Below, one piece after another: positions 1 through 8,168 of a DNA stretch of 63,003 nt. The position numbers and the translations under genes are program-made. This stretch comes from Actinomyces sp. oral taxon 448 str. F0400 (GTDB lineage: Bacteria; Actinomycetota; Actinomycetes; Actinomycetales; Actinomycetaceae). Below the pieces are notes generated by a model. That model was not told the origin of the DNA, did no database searches, and worked only from the letters and a program-made list of their open reading frames with translations. The DNA is taken from positions 116,794-179,796 of the forward strand of contig NZ_GL985606.1 of NCBI RefSeq assembly GCF_000220835.1, read 5' to 3'. Position 1 is the first letter of the stretch. The number at the start of each line of letters is the position of its first letter.

Positions 1-3000
1 GCGAGCACGGCGGTGAGTCGGCCAGCAGTGCCGACGGCGCTGGTGGGCATACCAGCAGCGGTCATGCGGACACCAGCACCGGTCACGGCGCTGGTGGGCA
101 CGCCGGGCACGCTGGTGAGTCGGCCAGCGGCGGTGAACCGGCCGGGACGGGTCATGCGGACGCCAGCGGCGGGCATGACGCCGGAGGGCACGGTGGTGAG
201 TCGACCGGTGGTGAGTCGGCCAGCGGCGGTCACGGTGGTGAGTCGGCTGGGGCGGGCTCGGGCACGGGCGCTGGCCGTGATCGTGGGATCGGCGCCCAAA
301 GCCGGGAAGCCGAGCCGGGCTCACCGGCCAGTGACGGGGGCGAGAACGCGACGGCCCGGTCGGGTTCGGGGACTTATCATGGTCTGGATCCGCTCACGGG
401 CCCCGTTCCAGCAATGGCGGGAGCACCGGCCCACACCGCGACGGCCAGTGCTAGTACGGGCGTGACTACTTATCACGGTCTCAATCCCGTCACCGGCCAT
501 ACCCACGCCCAAGCCCCCCAGACCGCCCACGCCACCGCAACAACCACCGACACCCCCACCACCCACACCCACACCAGCGCCGGCGGGACCGGCCACGGCG
601 ACGCTAGCGGGGGCAGTGGCCACACGGGCGGTGGTTCTGAGGCCTCGCACGCCGGTGCCGCCAGCGGTGGAACCGGCCATGCCGACACCGGCGGCGAAGC
701 CGGGCACACCGGCGACGCCGGTGGGTCCGGTCACGGCGACTCTAACGGGGGCAGTGGCCACACTGGCGGTGGTTCCGAGGCTTCGCACGCCGACGCCAGC
801 GGCGGAACCGGCCATGCCGACACCAGCGCCGGTCACGCCGACGCTAGCGGGAGCAGTAGTCACACGGGCGGTGGTTCTGAGGCCTCGCACGCCGGTGCCG
901 CCAGCGGTGGAACCGGCCATGGCGACTCCGGTGCCGGTCGTACCGACACCAGCGGGTCCGGTCATGCTGGCGAGGGCGCCGGTGGGTCCGGTCGTGCCGG
1001 CGATGGGCCTGCTGCCTCGCACCCGGCAGCGGGGGCGTCCGCATCGCATGCGGATGCCGGCAGCGGCGGAGCCGGTCATGCCGGTGGTTCCGAGACCTCG
1101 CACGCCGACGCCAGCGGTGGAACCGGCCATGCCGACTCCGGCGCCGGTCACACCGACACCAGCGGATCCGGTCATGCTGGTGATGGCGCCGGTGGGTCCG
1201 GTCGTGCCGGCGATGGGCCTGCTGCTCCGCACTCGGTCGCGGACGCGTCCGCTTCGCATGCGGATGCGGGCGCGTCTGCCTCGCATGCGGATGCTGGTAG
1301 CAGTCATGCCGGTGGTTCCGAGGCCTCGCACGCGGACGCTGCCAGTGGTGGGTCCGGTCACGGCGACGCCAGCGGGAGCAGTAGTCACACTGGTGGTTCC
1401 GAAGCCTCGCACGCGGATGCCAGCAGCGGTGGAACCGGCCACGGCGACTCCGGCGCCGGTCACACCGACACCAGCGGGACCGGCCATGCCGGCGATGGGC
1501 CTGCTGCCTCACATGCGGATGCCGGTAGCAGTCATGCCGGCGGTTCCGAGGCCTCGCACGCCGACGCCAGCGGCGGTGCCGGTCGCACCGACGCCAGCGG
1601 GACCGGCCATGCTGGCGATGGGTCTGCTGCCTCGCATGCGGATGCCGGTAGCAGTCATGCCGGCGGTTCCGAGGCCTCGCACGCGGATGCCAGCGGTGGA
1701 ACCGGCCATGCCGACTCCGGCGCCGGTCACACCGGCACCAGCGGGACCGGTCATGCTGGCGAGGGCGCCAGTGGGGCCGGTCATGCTGGCGAGGGTGGGT
1801 CCGGTCGTGCTGGTGATGGGTCTGCTGCCTCGCACTCGGCGGCGGGGGCGTCGGCCTCGCATACGGGTGCCTCGCCGGCGCCGGTGCATGCGGATGCTGG
1901 TAGCGGTCATGTCGGTGGTTCTGAGGCCTCGCATGCGGATGCTGGTAGCAGTCATGGTGGTGGTTCTGGGGCTTCGCATGCCGATGCTGCCACCGATGGA
2001 GCCGGTCATGCCGGTGGGCGTGGGGGCGGTTCGTTTGCTGATGAGGCCGGTGGGTCTCATGGTGGGGGTTCGGCGTCGGCTCATGAGGCTGGTGCTGCTG
2101 TGGCTGGTACGGCTGGGCTGGGCGTGGCGGGGGCTGGTGCTGCTCATGCTCTTGGTGGTGGAACGCATGCCCACGGGTTGGGTGGCGCGACCCCGCATAC
2201 GCATACTGGTGGGGCTCATGGTGCGGGGGCCCGGTCCTACCAGGGCCCGGAGGGCCCTGGTAGCGGTCACTCGTCTCGACGGGCCGGCGACAACGGCCGC
2301 CCCGAGGGCGCGGGGCCCGATGAGTCCGGGACTCCGGATGCGCCTAAGAAGAACGACACGCCTGGTGCTGCCCGTGATTCCACTGCTGCCACTGACGCCG
2401 ACAGGCACGGACCTGACGATGACTCGGTGCACGACCACAATCACCGAGACAGTGGAGACCATGACCATTCCGATCATGACCAGCCGGGCTCCGATGACGG
2501 CGGTACGCCCGACCATGACAAGACCGTTCCCGAGCTGTTCGAAGACCGCTCCCGCTACATAGAGGCACGTGATGAGGCACTGAGCAGGCTCGATGCGCAT
2601 ATGCCCGAAGACCACTCCAGGAGCGACTTCAACGCCACCAACAGGAAAACAACTCTGAAGGACCTCCGCCTTTCTGGTTACGACCCGGACGAGGTCAAAG
2701 AGCTCCGGAACGCGGCTAGGGATGCGACTGATGCGCGGCGTGATGTTAATCAGACGACGGCGCGTATTGGTGAGGTCGGTGGAGAACAGTACTTGGATGA
2801 GCATCCTGATTATGAGATTGCTGGTCCGGAGTTCTGCACGAGGCCAGGGGAGACGCCGCCGGGGGGTTGGTCGGATGGTGCGGCTGTTAAGATCGATGGG
2901 TCGGAGTTCGATATTTCCGAGTTCAAGGGTGGTGATGCGAGGCTCGCCCGTAGGCCGGTGAAGACCGAGTTCGAGGGGCCTGCGCGTCAGGGAGATCCGG

Positions 3001-3374
3001 CCTATTCTCGTAATCACCTGTTGACTGATCCGCGTTTCGCTCAGTATTTCCATGATCACCCTGACCTATGGGAGAGTATTAAGCGGGGTGACACTCGCTT
3101 GAACTTCAAGGCGATTTTCACCCGTACTCCGGATGGGCCGCCTCTCGTGCGTGATTTTCCCTTCGACTTGACCACGAACAGTGGTGGTTCGGAGGTTCGT
3201 GATGCGCTCCAGGCCAAGATCGACGCTCTCGACAGCGCTTCCGCGCCACCCCATCCGAACATACCCGAGGGCCTCGCAGGGTCATGTGACATTGCGTCCG
3301 ATGGTGATGGTGAGGCGGATGATGGTGCGAGTGGTCGGCAGGCCGCCGGTGATAATGACGGCGGTCAGGGTTAG
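1..3374 (+). CDS. Polymorphic toxin, repeat-rich stalk plus C-terminal toxin domain (5' end outside window)
   Basis: The reading frame is open from the first complete codon at base 3 to a stop at 3374, so the gene begins upstream; the ATG at 414 is internal. About 700 visible residues are Gly/Ser/His/Ala/Asp repeats built from units such as GGSEASHADASGGTGHADSG. The motif TYHGL occurs twice, near 380 and 470. From about 2500 the composition changes to an ordinary globular domain of roughly 285 residues with a helical lead-in. It contains SEFKGGDARL (E and K codons at 2919 and 2925), which resembles the ExK motif of restriction-endonuclease-fold nuclease toxins. The seven related genes that follow fit immunity proteins. 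Secretion route, N-terminal domain and toxin activity cannot be seen; nuclease activity is inference. Confidence 0.75.
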   Translation, partial: EHGGESASSADGAGGHTSSGHADTSTGHGAGGHAGHAGESASGGEPAGTGHADASGGHDAGGHGGESTGGESASGGHGGESAGAGSGTGAGRDRGIGAQSREAEPGSPASDGGENATARSGSGTYHGLDPLTGPVPAMAGAPAHTATASASTGVTTYHGLNPVTGHTHAQAPQTAHATATTTDTPTTHTHTSAGGTGHGDASGGSGHTGGGSEASHAGAASGGTGHADTGGEAGHTGDAGGSGHGDSNGGSGHTGGGSEASHADASGGTGHADTSAGHADASGSSSHTGGGSEASHAGAASGGTGHGDSGAGRTDTSGSGHAGEGAGGSGRAGDGPAASHPAAGASASHADAGSGGAGHAGGSETSHADASGGTGHADSGAGHTDTSGSGHAGDGAGGSGRAGDGPAAPHSVADASASHADAGASASHADAGSSHAGGSEASHADAASGGSGHGDASGSSSHTGGSEASHADASSGGTGHGDSGAGHTDTSGTGHAGDGPAASHADAGSSHAGGSEASHADASGGAGRTDASGTGHAGDGSAASHADAGSSHAGGSEASHADASGGTGHADSGAGHTGTSGTGHAGEGASGAGHAGEGGSGRAGDGSAASHSAAGASASHTGASPAPVHADAGSGHVGGSEASHADAGSSHGGGSGASHADAATDGAGHAGGRGGGSFADEAGGSHGGGSASAHEAGAAVAGTAGLGVAGAGAAHALGGGTHAHGLGGATPHTHTGGAHGAGARSYQGPEGPGSGHSSRRAGDNGRPEGAGPDESGTPDAPKKNDTPGAARDSTAATDADRHGPDDDSVHDHNHRDSGDHDHSDHDQPGSDDGGTPDHDKTVPELFEDRSRYIEARDEALSRLDAHMPEDHSRSDFNATNRKTTLKDLRLSGYDPDEVKELRNAARDATDARRDVNQTTARIGEVGGEQYLDEHPDYEIAGPEFCTRPGETPPGGWSDGAAVKIDGSEFDISEFKGGDARLARRPVKTEFEGPARQGDPAYSRNHLLTDPRFAQYFHDHPDLWESIKRGDTRLNFKAIFTRTPDGPPLVRDFPFDLTTNSGGSEVRDALQAKIDALDSASAPPHPNIPEGLAGSCDIASDGDGEADDGASGRQAAGDNDGGQG
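3..2090 (+). repeat. Degenerate in-frame tandem repeats in toxin gene
   Basis: Short degenerate units of about 30-60 bp, encoding variants of SHAGGSEASHADASGG and GHADSGAGHTDTSG, recur dozens of times without stops in this frame. Low complexity also keeps other frames open, giving long spurious ORFs on both strands. This is a protein repeat, not a CRISPR array: units abut and vary in length. Confidence 0.85.
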
Positions 3375-3406
3375 ACTGGCCGGTGACATGATGAGAGGAG
3401 TCCTCG

Positions 3407-4000
3407 ATGACTGACAACAACGACTTCCCGACCAAGACAGTCCTATCGGATGGGTCCGTGTACCGGGTAGTGCCGGTTGAGACTGGCGTGAGAGCGGTCC
3501 GTGCCTGGGCCGAGTACCCGTGGCCTATGAGTCCGGCTCAGGCTCTGGCTCTACGCGACCGGCTCGGCTGGACCTCCTCACCCACCGACGAGGAGATGTT
3601 CACGACCGACCATGATCTGGAGGAGAAAGACGCCTCCTTTACCATCATCAAGAGAGAGCAGACGGTCGCCAGCTTCAACATGTCTTTGACGTCCCGTATT
3701 CCCAAGAATGTGATGGATGAGGCCGTCCCTATTACGGAGAGGGCGTTCGATGCCTATGTTGAGGCGCTCACCGCCATCTACGGCCAGGGCGCTCGTTCGC
3801 GTAGTCGTGGTGTCCTGTCGGTGACGTGGACTCTGCCCAGCGACACATCGGTGGAGATTGGTACCGTCGGCTGGGTCATTGATGTTGATGTCGATTCCCC
3901 GGCGAGCAATGAGGCTGCTAGGGGTGAGGCCCAGTACTTCGATGAGATCGCCGACGAGAACGACGTGCCCTACATCGATATCGATAACCCGGACAGCTGA
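3407..4000 (+). CDS. Putative immunity protein, copy 1
   Basis: 197 residues, starting ATG 32 nt after the toxin stop with GAGAGGAG upstream. First of seven full paralogues that share VLSDGSVYRVVPV, RAWAEYPWPMSPAQALALRD, RLGWTSSPTDEEM and a C-terminal acidic EIADENDVPYIDIDNPDS. This copy carries the central variant TIIKREQTVASFN and the variant ARSRSRGVLSVTWTLP. No signal peptide or membrane segment is visible, so it is probably cytosolic, as expected of immunity to a toxin acting inside cells. Family identity is uncertain; I have a weak recollection of a DUF6301-type Actinomyces family. Confidence 0.7.
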   Translation: MTDNNDFPTKTVLSDGSVYRVVPVETGVRAVRAWAEYPWPMSPAQALALRDRLGWTSSPTDEEMFTTDHDLEEKDASFTIIKREQTVASFNMSLTSRIPKNVMDEAVPITERAFDAYVEALTAIYGQGARSRSRGVLSVTWTLPSDTSVEIGTVGWVIDVDVDSPASNEAARGEAQYFDEIADENDVPYIDIDNPDS

Positions 4001-4058
4001 CCGCCAGCTGTGCTACGGTCTCTCACGGGCAGCAGCATTCTGACAAGGAGGACACCCC

Positions 4059-4685
4059 GTGACTACTGGTGCTGTTTTCCCGTGCCGGACGGTCCTGTCG
4101 GATGGGTCCGTGTACCGGGTAGTGCCGGTCGGTACCGGTGTGAGAGCGATCCGTGCCTGGGCCGAGTACCCGTGGCCTATGAGTCCAGCTCAGGCTCTGG
4201 CTCTGCGTGACCGGCTCGGCTGGACATCCTCACCCACCAATGAGCGGATGTTCACGACCGACCACGATCTGGAGGAGAAAGACGCCTCCTTCACTACCGT
4301 CGAGGCCGGCGGGGACACCAGAACCGTCTCCAGCTTCCACCTGTCTTTGACGTCCCGCATTCCCAAGCCGGTCAGGGCGGAGGCTGTTCCTACTGCGGGG
4401 AGGGCGTTTGATGCCTATGTTGAGGCGCTCACCGCTGTCTACGGTCAGGGCAAGCGTTCACGCAATCGTGGTGTCCTGTCGGTGAAGTGGACTCTACCCA
4501 GCGACACATTGGTGAACATTGGTACCATCGGCCGCGTCGTATCCGTCGACGTCAATTCTCCGGCGCTCAATGAGATCGCTAGGGGTGAGGCCCAGTACTT
4601 CGCTGAGATCGCCGACGAGAACGACGTGCCCTACATCGATATCGACAACCCGGACAGCATCGATATCGATAACCCGGACAGCTGA
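4059..4685 (+). CDS. Putative immunity protein, copy 2
   Basis: 208 residues, GTG start preceded by AAGGAGGACACCCC. It combines the DHDLEEKDASFT central variant with TTVEAGGDTRTVSSF and KRSRNRGVLSVKWTLP. The extreme C-terminus IDIDNPDS is duplicated in tandem, giving the longest copy. The spacer to the previous gene is about 58 nt and nearly identical to other spacers in the array, so whole gene-plus-spacer units were duplicated. Confidence 0.7.
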   Translation: MTTGAVFPCRTVLSDGSVYRVVPVGTGVRAIRAWAEYPWPMSPAQALALRDRLGWTSSPTNERMFTTDHDLEEKDASFTTVEAGGDTRTVSSFHLSLTSRIPKPVRAEAVPTAGRAFDAYVEALTAVYGQGKRSRNRGVLSVKWTLPSDTLVNIGTIGRVVSVDVNSPALNEIARGEAQYFAEIADENDVPYIDIDNPDSIDIDNPDS

Positions 4686-4736
4686 TCGCCAGCTGTGCTA
4701 CGGTCTGTAGCAGCATTCTGACGAGGAGGACACCCT

Positions 4737-5339
4737 GTGACTACTGGTGCTGTTTTCCCGACCGAGACGGTCCTGTCGGATGGGTCCGTGTACCGTGTAG
4801 TGCCGGTCGGTGCCGGTGTGAGAGCGATCCGTGCCTGGGCCGAGCACTCGTGGCCTATGAGTCCGGCTCAGGCCCTGGCTCTGCGTGACCGGCTCGGCTG
4901 GACCTCCTCACCCACCGATGAGGAGATGCTCACAACCGATCATGGTATCGGTGAGAAAGACGCCTGGTTTCTCACCGCTGAGGCCGACAGGGGTACCAGA
5001 ACCGTCTCCAGCTTCCGTATGTCTTTGACGTCCCGTATTCCCAAGGATGTGATGGATGAGGCCGTCCCTATTGCGGAGAGGGCTTTTGATGCCTATGTTG
5101 AGGCGCTCACCGCCGTCTACGGTCAGGGCAAGCGCGGAAAGCGCAAGCAGCACGCTTCGATGACATGGGCTCTGCCCAGTGATGCATCGGTAAGAATCGG
5201 TACCGTCGGCTGGGTCATTGATGTCGGTGTCAACTCCCCGGAGCTCAATGAGATCGCTAGGGGTGAGGCTCAGTACTTCGATGAGATCGCCGACGAGAAC
5301 GACGTGCCCTACATCGATATCGACAATTCGGACAACTGA
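4737..5339 (+). CDS. Putative immunity protein, copy 3
   Basis: 200 residues, GTG start after GAGGAGGACACCCT. It carries the alternative central variant DHGIGEKDAWF with TAEADRGTRTVSSFRMS, and the alternative C-terminal half KRGKRKQHASMTWALP followed by SVRIGTVGWVIDVGVNSPEL. That C-terminal half is reused in copy 7. Array context is as for copy 1. Confidence 0.7.
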   Translation: MTTGAVFPTETVLSDGSVYRVVPVGAGVRAIRAWAEHSWPMSPAQALALRDRLGWTSSPTDEEMLTTDHGIGEKDAWFLTAEADRGTRTVSSFRMSLTSRIPKDVMDEAVPIAERAFDAYVEALTAVYGQGKRGKRKQHASMTWALPSDASVRIGTVGWVIDVGVNSPELNEIARGEAQYFDEIADENDVPYIDIDNSDN

Positions 5340-5397
5340 TCACCAGCTGTGCTACGGTCTCTCACGGGCAGCAGCATTCTGACGAGGAGGGAACTTC

Positions 5398-6009
5398 GTG
5401 ACTGACGATGCAGCTGATGCTGCCTTCCCGACCGAGACGGTCCTGTCGGATGGGTCCGTGTTCCGTGTGGTGCCGGTTGAGGCTGGTGTGAGGGCGATCC
5501 GTGCCTGGGCTGAGTATCCGTGGCCTATGAGTCCGGCTCAGGCTCTGGCTTTGCGTGACCGGCTCGGCTGGACATCCTCACCCACCGATGAGGAGATGTT
5601 CACGACCGATCACGATCTGGAGGAGAAAGACGCCTCCTTCACTACCGTCGAGGCCGGCGGGGACACCAGGACTGTCGTCAGCTTCAACCTGTCTTTGACG
5701 TCCCGTGTGCCCAAGGATGTGATGGATGAGGCCGTCCCTATTACGGGGAGAGCTTTCGATGCCTATGTTGAGGCGCTCACCGCCGTCTACGGTCAGGGCA
5801 AGCGTTCACGCAATCGTGGTGTTCTGTCGGTGAAGTGGACTCTGCCCGGCGATACATTGGTGAACATTGGTACCGTCGGCTGGGTCATTGATGTTGATGT
5901 CAACTCCCCGGCGCTCAATGAGATCGCTAGGGGTGAGGCTCAGTACTTCGATGAGATCGCCGACGAGAACGACGTGCCCTACATCGATATCGACAACCCG
6001 GACACCTGA
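5398..6009 (+). CDS. Putative immunity protein, copy 4
   Basis: 203 residues, GTG start with GAGGAGGGAACTTC upstream. The N-terminus is slightly longer than copy 3 (MTDDAADAAFPTETV). It is mosaic: the central DHDLEEKDASFTTVEAGGDT block and the KRSRNRGVLSVKWTLP block match copy 2, while VPKDVMDEAVPI matches copy 3 rather than the divergent block of copy 2. Confidence 0.7.
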   Translation: MTDDAADAAFPTETVLSDGSVFRVVPVEAGVRAIRAWAEYPWPMSPAQALALRDRLGWTSSPTDEEMFTTDHDLEEKDASFTTVEAGGDTRTVVSFNLSLTSRVPKDVMDEAVPITGRAFDAYVEALTAVYGQGKRSRNRGVLSVKWTLPGDTLVNIGTVGWVIDVDVNSPALNEIARGEAQYFDEIADENDVPYIDIDNPDT

Positions 6010-6067
6010 CCATTAGCTGTGCTACGGCTTCTCACAGGTTGCAGCATTCTGACGAGGAGGACACCCT

Positions 6068-6679
6068 GTGACCGCTAATACAGCTGGTGCTGTTTTCCCG
6101 ACCGAGACGGTCCTGTCGGATGGGTCCGTGTACCGTGTGGTGCCGGTCGATACTGGTGTGAGGGCGATCCGTGCCTGGGTTGAGCATCCGTGGCCTATGA
6201 GTCCGGCTCAGGCTCTGGCTCTGCGTGATCGGCTCGGCTGGACATCCTCACCCACCGATGAGGAGATGCTCACAACCGACCATGGTATCGGTGAGAAGGA
6301 CGCCTGGTTTATCACTGCTGGGGCCAACAAGGGTACCAGAACCGTCTCCAGCTTCCGTATGTCTTTGACGTCCCGTATTCCCAAGAATGTGATGGATGAG
6401 GCCGTTCCCATTACGGAGAGGGCTTTCGATGCCTATGTTGAGGCGCTCACCACCGTCTACGGTCAAGGCACGCGCAGCAAGCGCAAGCAGCACACCACGG
6501 TGACATGGGCTCTGCCCAGCGACGCATCGGTGGACATCAGCACCGTCAGCTGGCTCATCAGTATCGACGTCGATTCCCCGGAACTCAATGAGGCGGCTAG
6601 GGGTGAGGCTCAGTACTTCGCTGAGATCGCCGACGAGAACGACGTGCCCTACATCGATATCGATAACCCGGACAGCTGA
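6068..6679 (+). CDS. Putative immunity protein, copy 5
   Basis: 203 residues, GTG start after GAGGAGGACACCCT. It belongs to the DHGIGEKDAWF class but is the most diverged in its second half: TRSKRKQHTTVTWALP followed by SVDISTVSWLISIDVDSPEL. The conserved N-terminal 80 residues are almost unchanged, so variation is concentrated in the middle and C-terminal blocks. Confidence 0.7.
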   Translation: MTANTAGAVFPTETVLSDGSVYRVVPVDTGVRAIRAWVEHPWPMSPAQALALRDRLGWTSSPTDEEMLTTDHGIGEKDAWFITAGANKGTRTVSSFRMSLTSRIPKNVMDEAVPITERAFDAYVEALTTVYGQGTRSKRKQHTTVTWALPSDASVDISTVSWLISIDVDSPELNEAARGEAQYFAEIADENDVPYIDIDNPDS

Positions 6680-6737
6680 CCACCGGCTGTGCTACGGTCT
6701 CTCACGGACCGCGGTATCCTGACAAGGAGGGAACTTC

Positions 6738-7325
6738 GTGACTGACGATACAGCCGATGCTGTTTTCCCGACCGAGACGGTCCTGTCGGATGGGTCCGTG
6801 TACCGTGTCGTGCCGGTCGATACTGGTGTGAGGGCGATCCGTGCCTGGGCCGAGCATCCCTGGCCTATGAGTCCGGCTCAGGCTCTGGCTCTGCGTGACC
6901 GGCTCGGCTGGACATCCTCACCCACTGATGAGGAGATGTTCACGACCGATCATGGTATCGGTGAGAAGGACGCCTGGTTTATCGCCGTCGAGGCCGGCGA
7001 GGACACCAGAACCGTCGTCAGTTTCCGTATGTCTTTGACGTCCCGTATTCCCAAGGATGTGATGGATGAGGCCGTCCCTATTGCGGAGAGGGCGTTCGAT
7101 GCCTATGTTGAGGCGCTCACCGCCGTCTACGGTCAGGGCACGCGTGGCAAGCGCAAGCAGCATGCCTCAGTGACGTGGACTCTGCCCAGTGATGCATCGG
7201 TAAGAATCGGTACCGTCGGCTGGGTCATTGGTGCTGATGTCGATTCCCCGGCGAGCAATGAGGCTGCTAGGGGTGAGGCTCAGTACTTCGATGAGATCGC
7301 TGACGAGAACGACCCCGCCCGCTGA
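6738..7325 (+). CDS. Putative immunity protein, copy 6 (altered C-terminus)
   Basis: 195 residues, GTG start after AAGGAGGGAACTTC. It follows the DHGIGEKDAWF class until EIADEND, then reads PAR and stops. Just past the stop, the DNA still contains ATCGATAACCCGGACACCTGA, the normal 3' end of the other copies. A small deletion or replacement has therefore removed the VPYI codons and shifted the frame, losing the acidic tail. It may still be functional because the lost tail is short. Confidence 0.65.
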   Translation: MTDDTADAVFPTETVLSDGSVYRVVPVDTGVRAIRAWAEHPWPMSPAQALALRDRLGWTSSPTDEEMFTTDHGIGEKDAWFIAVEAGEDTRTVVSFRMSLTSRIPKDVMDEAVPIAERAFDAYVEALTAVYGQGTRGKRKQHASVTWTLPSDASVRIGTVGWVIGADVDSPASNEAARGEAQYFDEIADENDPAR

Positions 7326-7375
7326 CCCATCGATAACCCGGACACCTGACCACCACCAATGCAGGAGGGCATCCT

Positions 7376-7978
7376 GTGACTGCTGATACAGCTGGTGCTG
7401 TTTTCCCGTGCCGGACGGTCCTGTCGGATGGGTCCGTGTTCCGTATGGTGCCGGTTGAGGCTGGTGTGCGGGCGATTCGTGCCTGGGCTGAGTATCCGTG
7501 GCCTATGAGTCCGGCTCAGGCTCTGGCTTTGCGTGATCGGCTCGGCTGGACCTCCTCACCCACCGATGAGGAGATGTTCACGACCGATCATGATCTGGAG
7601 GAGAAGGACGCCTCCTTCACCATCATCAAGAGAGAGCAGACGGTCGCCAGCTTCAACTTGATTTTGACGTCCCGTATTCCCAAGGAGGTGATGGATGAGG
7701 CCGTCCCTATTACAGAGAGGGCTTTCGATGCCTACGTTGAGGCGCTCACCGCCGTCTACGGTCAGGGCAAGCGCGGAAAGCGCAAGCAGCACGCTTCGAT
7801 GACATGGGCTCTGCCCAGTGATGCATCGGTAAGAATCGGCACCGTCGGCTGGGTCATTGATGTCGGTGTCAACTCCCCGGAGCTCAATGAGATCGCTAGG
7901 GGTGAGGCCCAGTACTTCGATGAGATCGCCGACGAGAACGACGTGCCCTACATCGATATCGATAACCCGGACACCTGA
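7376..7978 (+). CDS. Putative immunity protein, copy 7 (clear chimera)
   Basis: 200 residues, GTG start after CAGGAGGGCATCCT. The central block TIIKREQTVASFN matches copy 1, whereas KRGKRKQHASMTWALP through NSPELNEIARG matches copy 3 residue for residue. The junction lies in the conserved AFDAYVEALTAVYGQG segment. This is strong evidence that recombination or gene conversion shuffles the array. Confidence 0.7.
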   Translation: MTADTAGAVFPCRTVLSDGSVFRMVPVEAGVRAIRAWAEYPWPMSPAQALALRDRLGWTSSPTDEEMFTTDHDLEEKDASFTIIKREQTVASFNLILTSRIPKEVMDEAVPITERAFDAYVEALTAVYGQGKRGKRKQHASMTWALPSDASVRIGTVGWVIDVGVNSPELNEIARGEAQYFDEIADENDVPYIDIDNPDT

Positions 7979-8002
7979 CCACTACCATCAGGAGGGCATC
8001 CT

Positions 8003-8146
8003 GTGACTGCTGATACAGCTGGTGCTGTTTTCCCGTGCCGGACGGTCCTGTCGGATGGGTCCGTGTACCGTGTAGTGCCGGTCGGCGTTGGTGTGAGAGC
8101 GATCCGCGCCTGGGCCGAGCACTCCTGGCCCATGAGTCAGGTATGA
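8003..8146 (+). pseudogene. Truncated immunity gene, copy 8
   Basis: A GTG start with the array ribosome site (AGGAGGGCATCCT) and the same N-terminus (VTADTAGAVFPCRTVLSDGS) run to WAEHSWPMS, then read Q, V and a stop, giving 47 residues. All other copies continue PAQALALRD for about 150 more residues. The break at about 8137 lies only about 30 nt before the stop of the convergent tad gene, so this marks a rearrangement junction. Confidence 0.8.
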
Positions 8147-8168
8147 GCACGCCCGCCGAGCACGGTCC

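Noticed and set aside
321-3059. Long ORFs on the minus strand and in the second plus frame (for example 616-2562) inside the repeat gene
   Set aside because: They arise because the GC-rich repeats lack stops in several frames. Their products are Arg/Thr/Pro/Met low-complexity with no motif, and the +3 frame is continuous with the toxin domain.
3407-8146. Repeated units considered as a CRISPR or mobile repeat array
   Set aside because: Each unit is a full coding gene with ribosome site; there are no short repeats with unique spacers.
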